Below are positions 1 through 6,423 of a stretch of 13,293 nucleotides of DNA, piece after piece (the stretch's first letter is position 1; each line of letters begins with the position of its first letter). The position numbers and the translations under genes were made by a program. The stretch is from assembly GCA_030589055.1 (NCBI GenBank), contig JAUUWK010000018.1, positions 1 through 13,293 on the forward strand, written 5' to 3'. The notes below the pieces were generated by a model, which saw only the letters and a program-made list of their open reading frames with translations, was not told the DNA's origin and ran no database searches. This stretch comes from Candidatus Bathyarchaeota archaeon (lineage in GTDB: Archaea; Thermoproteota; Bathyarchaeia; Bathyarchaeales; Bathycorpusculaceae).

Positions 1-254
1 ATGACCCAAAATTCAAGAAGACTGCAAAAATGTTCAAGCATTTAACATTAGAAGAGTTGAAAAGGCTTCAGAGTAAACTCGGCAAGCCAACGGCGTGGGA
101 TGTTACAGGCGGCATGTTCGGAAAAATGACTGAACTTTTGCCAGTCATAGAACAGGGGATTCCAGTAACTATTGTGAATGCTACAAAGCCAAACTATATT
201 TATAAAGTTCTCAAAGGGGAGAAAGTGAAAAGCACTCTAATAGAGAAGGAATAG
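1..254 (+). CDS. ipk: Isopentenyl phosphate kinase, C-terminal part (5' end outside window)
   Basis: The reading frame is open from base 3 and enters from upstream, so only about 83 C-terminal residues are present and the true start is not visible. The motif DVTGGMFGKM, followed by a hydrophobic strand and a short C-terminal tail, matches the end of archaeal isopentenyl phosphate kinases, which belong to the amino acid kinase fold. The family phosphorylates isopentenyl phosphate to isopentenyl diphosphate in the cytoplasm, the last kinase step of the archaeal mevalonate route. It ends in TAG two bases before the TTG of fni, which uses the resulting IPP, so the two are almost certainly co-transcribed. 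An internal ATG at 30 exists, but the frame upstream of it also reads as coding (DPKFKKTAK), so it is not the start. Only the C-terminal third can be judged, so another amino acid kinase is possible but less likely in this neighbourhood. Confidence 0.85.
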   Translation, partial: DPKFKKTAKMFKHLTLEELKRLQSKLGKPTAWDVTGGMFGKMTELLPVIEQGIPVTIVNATKPNYIYKVLKGEKVKSTLIEKE

Positions 255-256
255 AG

Positions 257-1357
257 TTGACTGAGGAAACAAGAAAACGTAAATCAGACCACATCAGAAT
301 CTCCCTAAACCAGAACGTTCAAGCAAGAAGAGCCACGGCAGGTTTTGAAGATGTCTACTTAGTCCACAAGGCTCTACCAGAAATCAATAAGCAACAAATA
401 GACTTGTCCATAACCGTTTTCAACCACACGTTTGCTGCACCATTAATTGCAGGCGCCATAACTGGTGGAACGCTAGAAGCAAAAAAAATCAACGCGACGA
501 TAGCTGAAGCCGTGGAAGAACTTGGTTTAGGAATGGGTATTGGCAGTCAACGGGCAGCAATAGAAGATAAAAAACTCGAGAAAACTTTCACAGTAGCCAG
601 AAAAAAGGCTCCAACAGCCTTTCTAATCGCAAACCTCGGTGGAGTGCAACTTGTTAACGGGTACGGCTTAAAAGAAGCAAAAAAAGCAATAGAAATGATC
701 GAGGCCGACGCCATCGCAATACACCTAAACCCTCTACAAGAGGCTGTTCAACCAGAAGGTCAAACAAACTTCCAAGGAATCCTCAAAAAGATAGGTGAAA
801 TTTCCGGAGAACTAGACAAGCCTGTGATCGTTAAGGAGACAGGCGCTGGCATCGCAGGTGAGGAAGCGAAGAAACTTGAGGATGTGGGCGTGGAAGGCAT
901 AGCTGTAAGTGGGGTAGGTGGCACAAGCTGGGCGGCGGTTGAATATTACCGTGCAAAAAGGCATGGAAAAAGTTTCCAACGTAGATTAGGCGATGTTTTC
1001 TGGGACTGGGGTATCCCAACAGCCATAAGCATTGTTGAGGTTTCCCAAACCGTGGGAGTCCCAGTTATTGCTTCCGGAGGAATACGCGACGGAATGGACG
1101 TAGCTAAGGCTTTGGCCCTGGGTGCAAGCCTGACAAGCCTTTCCCAACCAGTGTTACAGGCAGCAGTTAAAGGCGTAGAAGAAACGAAAAGAGTGCTTTC
1201 GCTTTTAATAGAAGAGTTAAGGAATGGGATGTTCCTGGTGGGAGCGGATTCTGTTCAAACCTTGCGTGAGGTTCCCCTTGTAGTAACGGGTAAAACAGGA
1301 GAATGGCTGAGGACCAGAGGGTTTAACATAGAAAGATATGCGCGGAGGAGGAATTAA
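257..1357 (+). CDS. fni: Type 2 isopentenyl-diphosphate delta-isomerase (FMN-dependent)
   Basis: This is a 366-residue protein, the usual length for the family, which interconverts IPP and DMAPP using reduced FMN and Mg2+. Visible motifs, in order: RKSDH at residues 8-12 near the N terminus, ITGG and MGIGSQR lining the flavin site, HLNPLQE at 156-162 (the His, Asn, Gln and Glu positions that bind substrate and metal in the archaeal enzyme), GVGGTSWAAVE in the central part, and GGIRDGMD at 274-281 for the FMN phosphate. All expected catalytic positions appear intact. The start is TTG at 257, two bases after the ipk stop. The purine-rich GAAGGA at 245-250 is a plausible ribosome binding site, and no better start is in frame. 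The gene sits between ipk and a prenyl diphosphate synthase, so it supplies the DMAPP primer for chain elongation. Confidence 0.95.
   Translation: MTEETRKRKSDHIRISLNQNVQARRATAGFEDVYLVHKALPEINKQQIDLSITVFNHTFAAPLIAGAITGGTLEAKKINATIAEAVEELGLGMGIGSQRAAIEDKKLEKTFTVARKKAPTAFLIANLGGVQLVNGYGLKEAKKAIEMIEADAIAIHLNPLQEAVQPEGQTNFQGILKKIGEISGELDKPVIVKETGAGIAGEEAKKLEDVGVEGIAVSGVGGTSWAAVEYYRAKRHGKSFQRRLGDVFWDWGIPTAISIVEVSQTVGVPVIASGGIRDGMDVAKALALGASLTSLSQPVLQAAVKGVEETKRVLSLLIEELRNGMFLVGADSVQTLREVPLVVTGKTGEWLRTRGFNIERYARRRN
1344..1351 (+). promoter_or_regulatory. Strong Shine-Dalgarno site for the prenyl synthase
   Basis: GGAGGAGG lies inside the last codons of fni, 9 nt before the TTG at 1361. It supports that TTG as the real start and suggests independent ribosome loading within the operon. 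Confidence 0.75.
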
Positions 1358-1360
1358 CCT

Positions 1361-2431
1361 TTGGATATCGAGAAGTTTCTTGGAGATAAAGCAGCCTTAA
1401 TAGACAAGGTTATTGAGAAATATATCCCAAGAATTCTCTCAGAAAACGCAGTTCTTTTTAGGATTAATCCACCACACTATGCCTTTAACACGGAAGCTTT
1501 AAACAAAGTAATTGCTGAACCCATCTGGGAGTTTCTTGACAGAGGTGGTAAAAGGTGGCGCCCAAGCCTTTTTCTACTAATCTGTGAAGCGTTGGGTAAA
1601 AATCCGGAAGATTTTGTTGATTTCGCCATAATCCCCGAGGTAATTCACAACGGAACAATAATGGTGGACGACATAGAGGATTTATCCGAACTTCGTAGAG
1701 GAAAACCATGTACATACAAGATCTACGGCTTGGACATAGCCATAAATGCTGGAAACGCCATGTACTACCTACCCCTACTGCCACTAATAGAAAAGAGAGA
1801 AAAAATTTCCTCGGAAAAACTTTGTAAGATCTACGAAGTTTACGTGAAAGAGATGATTAACCTAAGCTTGGGTCAAGCAATGGATATAGCATGGCATAGA
1901 GGCATAGCAAGTGCAGATGAAATAGGTGAAAAAGATTATTTGCAGATGTGCGCTTACAAAACTGGAACCTTGGCAAGGATGGCTGCAGAAATCGCCGCCG
2001 TACTAGCGGATGCAAACGATGAACTTATTAAAAGGCTTGGACGTTTCGCTGAAAGCATAGGCGTAGCCTTCCAAATGCAAGACGACATCCTAGACTTAAC
2101 CAGCTCAGAGTTTACAGAAAAGAAGGGTGGACGTGGACAAGACATAACGGAAGGAAAAAGAAGCCTAATAGTTATCCACACCTTGAAGGTTGCAGACGCC
2201 AAGGACAGGGAAAGACTCGTTGAAATCCTGCAAATGCACACTTCTGACCAGAAGCTCAGAGACGAAGCAATCGCAATAACACAAAAGTATGGCTCCACAG
2301 AGTACGTTAAACAGTTCGCGAGGAAAATGGTTGAAGAAAGCTGGAATGAAGTCGAAAAGCTTCTGCCAGCATCAGATGCAAAAGAAAAATTAAAAGCCTT
2401 CGCAAAATTCTTGATTGAAAGGAAAATCTAA
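1361..2431 (+). CDS. idsA: Polyprenyl diphosphate synthase, probably geranylgeranyl diphosphate synthase
   Basis: This all-alpha trans-prenyltransferase of 356 residues is somewhat longer than the roughly 320-330 usual for archaeal enzymes. It condenses IPP onto allylic diphosphates; in archaea the C20 product feeds ether-lipid synthesis. GGKRWRP near the N terminus is the IPP-binding motif. The first aspartate-rich motif is DDIED at 103-107, followed by LRRGKP. The second is DDILD at 241-245, followed by GQDITEGKRSL. Residues five and four before the first Asp are Gly98 and Thr99, small residues unlike the bulky aromatic typical of archaeal short-chain enzymes, so the chain length cannot be read with confidence. 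The start is TTG, fixed by a strong Shine-Dalgarno site. Its position directly after ipk and fni makes it the next pathway step. It could instead make FPP or a longer chain. Confidence 0.9.
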   Translation: MDIEKFLGDKAALIDKVIEKYIPRILSENAVLFRINPPHYAFNTEALNKVIAEPIWEFLDRGGKRWRPSLFLLICEALGKNPEDFVDFAIIPEVIHNGTIMVDDIEDLSELRRGKPCTYKIYGLDIAINAGNAMYYLPLLPLIEKREKISSEKLCKIYEVYVKEMINLSLGQAMDIAWHRGIASADEIGEKDYLQMCAYKTGTLARMAAEIAAVLADANDELIKRLGRFAESIGVAFQMQDDILDLTSSEFTEKKGGRGQDITEGKRSLIVIHTLKVADAKDRERLVEILQMHTSDQKLRDEAIAITQKYGSTEYVKQFARKMVEESWNEVEKLLPASDAKEKLKAFAKFLIERKI

Positions 2432-2453
2432 ACAATAAAAGAGCGTAAACCAT

Positions 2454-4199
2454 TTGAATCCCAAAGAAACCACAGAACTTATTCGAAAACTCGCTTTGCT
2501 AAACGCTGTTAGGCATAATGGAAAAGCACAAAAGGGTCCAGTTATTGGAAAGGTTCTAGGTGAAAAACCAGAGTTAAGGGAAAAAGCGAAAGAAATCGCT
2601 GGCATCATTAGCGAAGTTATTGAGGAAGTTAACAGCCTTTCTTTAAATGAGCAAAAGCGTATTGTGGAGGAGAGGTGGCCGGAAGCCTTTGTAACGAAGA
2701 AGGTTGAGGAGGAGAAGCGTCTTCCACCTTTGCCCAACTTGGGCAAGTATGCCCAAGTTGTTACGCGTTTTTCGCCAAACCCAGACTGCGTTTTGCACTT
2801 AGGTTCAGCCAGAGCCATAGTTTTATGTTACGAGTACACACGTATGTATAAGGGTAAGTTTATCCTGCGATTCGAGGATACAGACCCGAGATTGAAAAGG
2901 ACTGTTTTAGAGTGTTATGACCTTATTAGGAAGGACTTGGTCTGGCTTGGATGCAAACCGAACGAAGAATATATTCAAAGCGACAGAATCTCCATCTACT
3001 ACGAGTATGCTGAAAGGCTGCTTAAGGATGGTAAGGCATATGTTTGTACATGCAAGCCGGAACAATTCCGAGAAAAATCCTTAACCTGTGAACCATGTGA
3101 ATGCCGAGATTTACCGCCAGAAGAGCACTTCACAAGATGGCAACATATGGTTGAAGGCGGCTACAATGAAGGGGAAGCCGTAGTTCGCATAAAAACAGAT
3201 TTGAACCATCCAAACCCGGCGGTTCGAGATTGGCCAGCGCTCAGGGTTATAGACGCTGAAAAATATCCACATCCACGAATTGGAAGCAAATACCGTGTTT
3301 GGCCCCTTTACAATTTTGCGTGCGGCATAGACGATCACTTAATGGGTGTAACCCATATAATCAGAGGAAAAGAACACTTGACAAACAGGGTTAGACAAAA
3401 ATACATGTATAAGCATCTGGGCTGGCAGTATCCAGAAGCCATACATTACGGCAGACTCAAAATCACAGGAGCATCCCTAAGCAAGTCAGAAATCATTCGG
3501 GGAATGAGGGAAGGCATCTATAAAAGCTGGGATGACCCCCGCCTAGCAACTTTTGCGGCTTTGAGAAGACGGGGAATAACGCCTGAAGCAATAAAAAAGT
3601 TGATAATTGATGTTGGACCGAAAACGTCGGATGTGGTCTTAAGCTGGGAAAACTTGTACGCTTATAACCGGAAAATCCTAGATCCAGAGGCAGACAGATA
3701 CTTTTTTGTTCATAACCCAATACAGCTAACGGTTAAAAACATCCCGAAAACTTTCAAAGTGAAACTTCGTTTGCACCCAGATCATCCTGAAAGGGGATTT
3801 AGAGAACACTCGATAAAGCCCGAAGGAGAGGATAGTTCCGCTGCTTTGTGGGTTTCAAGGAACGACATAGATGCTTCGGAAGTTGGAAAGATGATACGTC
3901 TTATGGGGTTATTCAATATAAAAGTCGAGAGAGCAGATAAGTATTCTGCTGAGGCATCCTTCATCAGCGAAGGCTATGAAGAAGCAAGAAAGGCTGGGGC
4001 CCCTTTGATTCATTGGATATCCATTGGAGCCGATCTGCCCTGTGAGGTTGTTATGTCAAATGCAACTGTAGCTGAGGGAATTGCTGAAAGCTATTGCAAA
4101 CGGTTAAAGCCTAATGATGTGATACAGTTTGAAAGATTCGGCTTTGTAAGAATTGATCATGTTAATGCCCAGCTAATAGCTTACTATGCTCACAGGTGA
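2454..4199 (+). CDS. gltX: Glutamate--tRNA ligase, archaeal type
   Basis: This is a 581-residue class I aminoacyl-tRNA synthetase that charges tRNA with glutamate; in archaea lacking GlnRS it also charges tRNA-Gln for later amidation. The N-terminal about 100 residues (helical, with VIGKVLGEKPELR and EEVNSLSLNEQ) are the extension typical of archaeal and eukaryotic GluRS. The HIGH-type motif appears as VLHLGSARA with HLGS at 115-118, and the KMSKS-type motif as SLSKS at 341-345. FEDTDPR lies between them. A cysteine-rich patch (VCTC, then CEPCEC) follows the catalytic core, and the C-terminal part is the beta-barrel anticodon-binding region. The start is TTG at 2454, 22 nt after the upstream stop, with only a weak purine-rich leader. 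The N-terminal sequence match, not the ribosome site, supports this start. Placement after prenyl lipid genes is a recurrent archaeal gene order. Confidence 0.93.
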   Translation: MNPKETTELIRKLALLNAVRHNGKAQKGPVIGKVLGEKPELREKAKEIAGIISEVIEEVNSLSLNEQKRIVEERWPEAFVTKKVEEEKRLPPLPNLGKYAQVVTRFSPNPDCVLHLGSARAIVLCYEYTRMYKGKFILRFEDTDPRLKRTVLECYDLIRKDLVWLGCKPNEEYIQSDRISIYYEYAERLLKDGKAYVCTCKPEQFREKSLTCEPCECRDLPPEEHFTRWQHMVEGGYNEGEAVVRIKTDLNHPNPAVRDWPALRVIDAEKYPHPRIGSKYRVWPLYNFACGIDDHLMGVTHIIRGKEHLTNRVRQKYMYKHLGWQYPEAIHYGRLKITGASLSKSEIIRGMREGIYKSWDDPRLATFAALRRRGITPEAIKKLIIDVGPKTSDVVLSWENLYAYNRKILDPEADRYFFVHNPIQLTVKNIPKTFKVKLRLHPDHPERGFREHSIKPEGEDSSAALWVSRNDIDASEVGKMIRLMGLFNIKVERADKYSAEASFISEGYEEARKAGAPLIHWISIGADLPCEVVMSNATVAEGIAESYCKRLKPNDVIQFERFGFVRIDHVNAQLIAYYAHR

Positions 4200-4204
4200 T
4201 GAAA

Positions 4205-4209
4205 GAGGT
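4205..4209 (+). promoter_or_regulatory. Shine-Dalgarno site that selects the srp19 start
   Basis: GAGGT matches the archaeal 16S anti-Shine-Dalgarno tail and is 9 nt before the ATG at 4219. It decides between that ATG and an upstream in-frame ATG at 4186, which would lie inside the end of gltX. Confidence 0.6.
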
Positions 4210-4218
4210 TGGAAAAAC

Positions 4219-4518
4219 ATGCGCAAACAGGATAAAATAATCGTGTGGCCTGCTTATTTCGATTCCACAAGAACGAGAGGCAACGGAAGGCGAGTTCCCA
4301 GAAGTTTGGCAGTGCCCTCTCCAAAAAACCTTGAGGTAAAGGAAGCCGCGCAAAAACTGGGCTTGAACTATGAATTTGTTTTGGATGCAGGTTATCCAAA
4401 GACTCCATGGCTGAAAACAGGTATGCTCCTAATAACGAAGAAAGAACCCAAGGAGAAGATGATTAGAAAGATTGGTAAGCAGCTGTTGAAAATCCGCAGT
4501 GCTACTGTGAAAAAATGA
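4219..4518 (+). CDS. srp19: Signal recognition particle 19 kDa protein
   Basis: This small basic protein of 99 residues binds the apical loops of 7S SRP RNA and prepares it for SRP54 binding in co-translational targeting. The family signature is seen near the N terminus: VWPAYFDSTRTR followed by GNGRRVPRSLAV. It continues through LEVKEAAQKLGL and ends in a lysine-rich tail. The length matches archaeal SRP19. An in-frame ATG at 4186 would add 11 residues (MLTGDERGWKN) and overlap gltX, but the Shine-Dalgarno at 4205-4209 and the family's usual N terminus favour 4219. It is the last well-supported gene of the plus-strand operon. Its TGA overlaps the ATG of a 25-codon micro-ORF as ATGA. Confidence 0.92.
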   Translation: MRKQDKIIVWPAYFDSTRTRGNGRRVPRSLAVPSPKNLEVKEAAQKLGLNYEFVLDAGYPKTPWLKTGMLLITKKEPKEKMIRKIGKQLLKIRSATVKK

Positions 4519-4592
4519 GGAGTATTCTCATTGTGTTGGTTCTTTTTTTCTCGAGTCCTCCTTCGAGCTGGTTATCAGAAGGATTGAGATGA
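4515..4592 (+). CDS. Possible 25-residue hydrophobic micro-ORF coupled to srp19
   Basis: ATG at 4515 overlaps the srp19 TGA as ATGA. The frame encodes MRSILIVLVLFFSS and 11 more residues before TGA at 4590. The hydrophobic run ILIVLVLFF could be a short membrane segment. It contains a seven-T tract (4543-4549) that could instead be a transcription terminator, or a site where one base is missing or skipped. I do not recognise it. Support is positional only, so it may be untranslated trailer sequence. Confidence 0.22.
   Translation: MRSILIVLVLFFSSPPSSWLSEGLR
4531..4550 (+). terminator. T-rich candidate terminator of the plus-strand operon
   Basis: About 12 nt after the srp19 stop the coding strand becomes T-rich and ends in a run of seven Ts (4543-4549). 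Archaeal RNA polymerase terminates at such oligo-T tracts without needing a hairpin. The location at the end of the operon, just before a convergent gene set, fits. The same Ts also lie inside a small open frame, so the call is moderate. Confidence 0.45.
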
Positions 4593-4726
4593 CTCCGGTT
4601 AAGGTGGATGATGTGCCCAGAAGAACGCATAAGGCGATGAGAGTAGGCGGTATGGTTGCCTCAATGTTTATAGAGCGCGCGCGACACCGATTAGCCCAAA
4701 ACCAAGAAGTTATACGTAAGAATTAA
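4589..4726 (+). CDS. Possible small protein of 45 residues, unrecognised
   Basis: ATG at 4589 opens a 45-codon frame ending in TAA at 4726, overlapping the preceding micro-ORF stop as ATGA (4589-4592). The composition is protein-like: it begins MTPVKVDDVPRRTHKAM, continues with RVGGMVASMFIERARHRL and ends with a charged tail. The open frame extends upstream without a stop to 4511, including ESSFELVIRRIE, but without a usual start codon. A single extra T in the seven-T tract would join it to the upstream micro-ORF as one protein of about 70 residues. It may be a real small gene, the remnant of a decayed gene, or chance. I assign no function. Confidence 0.33.
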   Translation: MTPVKVDDVPRRTHKAMRVGGMVASMFIERARHRLAQNQEVIRKN

Positions 4727-4774
4727 AACTGCTATTCCAGAACAAGGGCAGTGACAGGTGAGAAGAGGCTTAAA

Positions 4775-5167
4775 TTATTTTTCTTCTGTGATTAAGATAG
4801 CGTTTATTATGCAGTGTTGTCCTGGTCTTGAGGTGACACGTGCTGTTCCTTTTGGTGTTTCTATGATTGATCCTTTTGTTATTACGCGTCTTCGGTCGTA
4901 GTCGATGTTTGCTGGGTTCTTGAGGACTCGTGAGATTTCAACCTTTTCTGTTTTTCCACTTTTCGGGTCTGTTACGCATGCATATTTGTCTCTTAAGATT
5001 TTGATCTTTATGTTTCCGCCTTTCTTCCGTTCAATCTTTCGCTTTGTCTCGCCTAGGATAGTCTCAGCTGGAAACGAGCCTTTTTCGAATTTCCTCTTTT
5101 TTCTGTGGGCTCTCTTTCTACCTCCGGAAGGTTTCCTCTTCTTTGCGTCACCGTGCCAAACAGACAA
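4775..5167 (-). CDS. rps8e: Small ribosomal subunit protein eS8 (S8e)
   Basis: This basic protein of 130 residues is the archaeal length of the eS8 family, a structural component of the 30S subunit. Family features are clear: GDAKKRKPSGGRKRAHRKKR near the N terminus, GGNIKIK, then DPKSGKTEKVEI, LKNPANIDYDRR and the C-terminal VTSRPGQ. The start is TTG at 5167 (complement), preceded by GGAGAAG about 7 nt upstream; no alternative ATG or GTG fits the family N terminus. It is the last gene of the minus-strand set, 46 nt after the flavin reductase stop, and probably shares its transcript because the gap shows no obvious promoter. It converges with the srp19 end of the plus operon. Confidence 0.95.
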   Translation of the reverse strand: MSVWHGDAKKRKPSGGRKRAHRKKRKFEKGSFPAETILGETKRKIERKKGGNIKIKILRDKYACVTDPKSGKTEKVEISRVLKNPANIDYDRRRVITKGSIIETPKGTARVTSRPGQHCIINAILITEEK

Positions 5168-5213
5168 TTTCAGCTTCTCCTAGGTTACTAAGCTTGAGTG
5201 GTCACTATCATCT

Positions 5214-5759
5214 TTATTTCACATATAAACCTATCTTTGCTTCTTCGGTCGCGTATAAACCAGTTTCCCAACTTCGGTACTTCCTTTCCAAATCATATGC
5301 TACGGTTTCAGTTTTGTCATAATCCTTGTCCATGTGCACAGCCACTACTTCACCAATAAACCAGATGTGAGAGCCACCTAAATCTATCTTCCTCACGACT
5401 TTGCATTCAATGTTGACTGGGCATTCTTTGATGAGCATTGCTTCTACGGTTTTCCCCTTTTGTGGGGTTAGTCCCAGCTCCTTAAACTTGTCAACGTCTC
5501 TTCTGGAAGTTGTTCCGCAAAACTCTAGGATCCTTATTTGCTTTTTCGTTGGGATGTTGATAACAAATTCCTTTGCTTCTTCTAGAAGTTGGTAAGAGTA
5601 TGATTTTGACATAATGCCGATTTGGTGCATAGGCGGATTAAAAGAGAAGAGATGCACTGCGCCCACTGTAATAATGTTACTTCTAATGGTTACAAGCACA
5701 ACTGGAAATGGTGGAAAAGCGAATATGCCTTCAGGTGGAGACTTCTCACTTTTTCTCAT
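5214..5759 (-). CDS. Flavin reductase-like (FMN-binding split-barrel) protein
   Basis: This 181-residue protein resembles the flavin reductase-like domain family (DIM6/NTAB and flavoredoxin relatives), which binds FMN non-covalently and transfers electrons or reduces flavin with NAD(P)H. Supporting sequence: FPPFPVVLVTI, then an NIITVGAVHLFSFNPP segment typical of the flavin-contacting loop, YSYQLLEEAKEFVINIP, the FCGTTSRRDVDKF segment common in this family, and ECPVNIECKVV with a later IWFIGEVVAVH strand. There is no signal peptide or membrane segment, so it should be cytoplasmic. Its ATG overlaps the scpB stop as ATGA, which implies translational coupling. The physiological partner is unknown. 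The flavodoxin gene two genes upstream in transcription order is a reasonable but unproven candidate. Confidence 0.8.
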   Translation of the reverse strand: MRKSEKSPPEGIFAFPPFPVVLVTIRSNIITVGAVHLFSFNPPMHQIGIMSKSYSYQLLEEAKEFVINIPTKKQIRILEFCGTTSRRDVDKFKELGLTPQKGKTVEAMLIKECPVNIECKVVRKIDLGGSHIWFIGEVVAVHMDKDYDKTETVAYDLERKYRSWETGLYATEEAKIGLYVK

Positions 5760-6343
5760 TTTGCCATTTCTCGCTCGAAAACCTTCTTTAACTGTCTTTT
5801 CATGGATGAAAGCTCATGGCTTAAACCGAAGTAATCAGCAAAATACTCAGTTGTTCTCAGAAACGTTGAACGCCTCCTTCTTTCACCTATGATCAAATCC
5901 ATTTCTTTCAACTGTTTAATGTGACCGTACGAGTGATGACCCCGTGTTTCAGCAACCCTCTTCTGGGAGACTGGCTGTCTATAAGCTATGTAAGCAAGGG
6001 TCTTTAATGGGCCTGTAGAAAGCAGCGGCCTCTTAACAAGTTTCTTAACACGGGAAGTAAATTCCGTTTTCAACTGCAAAACAAATCTTTCATCCTTCAA
6101 CTGCAAAATTTCAAGAGCTGTGTTTCTCTTCGCGTATTCTTTCATAAGCATCTTCGCAAGCCTTCGGGCTTTGTTTTTTGAACGAGTTCTTAAAACCGAA
6201 CAAAGCTCTTTAAGGTCTAAAGGACGACCTGTAACATACAATGCAGCTTCCACCAAAGCTAGCTCCATTTGACTTTTCTCTGCGGCTTGATTCTGCTTTA
6301 AAACTTTATCCAGCTTAAATGATTGTTTTTCCATTTCCTGCAC
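5756..6343 (-). CDS. scpB: Segregation and condensation protein B
   Basis: A roughly 195-residue ScpB, the dimeric winged-helix (kite) subunit that binds the central linker of the kleisin ScpA in SMC-ScpAB condensin. The first winged helix is marked by LALVEAALYVTGRPLDLKEL and the second by PLKTLAYIAYRQPVSQKRVA followed by GHHSYGHIKQLKEMDLI, both characteristic of ScpB. The N-terminal about 25 residues are charged and probably disordered. The longest frame starts at GTG 6343. An ATG three codons on (6334) has GGTG six bases upstream and is an equally good start, removing only three residues. It is separated from smc-scpA by a flavodoxin and a MetRS-family gene, and lies 80 nt after the latter's stop. 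AT-rich stretches in that gap could hold its own promoter, but no box stands out. Confidence 0.9.
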   Translation of the reverse strand: MQEMEKQSFKLDKVLKQNQAAEKSQMELALVEAALYVTGRPLDLKELCSVLRTRSKNKARRLAKMLMKEYAKRNTALEILQLKDERFVLQLKTEFTSRVKKLVKRPLLSTGPLKTLAYIAYRQPVSQKRVAETRGHHSYGHIKQLKEMDLIIGERRRRSTFLRTTEYFADYFGLSHELSSMKRQLKKVFEREMAK

Positions 6344-6423
6344 CGCTCAAATACCCAATAGCTAACTATATCATTAACAGAATTTAACATTAAAGCCATT
6401 ATACGCGCTCTAAAATTCCATTT

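Noticed and set aside
2390..2818. Minus-strand open frame of 142 codons opposite the end of the prenyl synthase and gltX
   Set aside because: It is antisense to two well-supported genes, and its sequence has the Phe/Ser-rich look of a reverse-frame shadow.
4186..4218. Upstream ATG as the srp19 start
   Set aside because: It overlaps gltX, adds residues not typical of the family, and the Shine-Dalgarno site points to 4219.
4589..4680. Possible C/D box guide RNA because of GATGATG and GATGA-like segments
   Set aside because: No properly spaced D box (CTGA) or C'/D' pair is visible, and a protein-like open frame covers the area.
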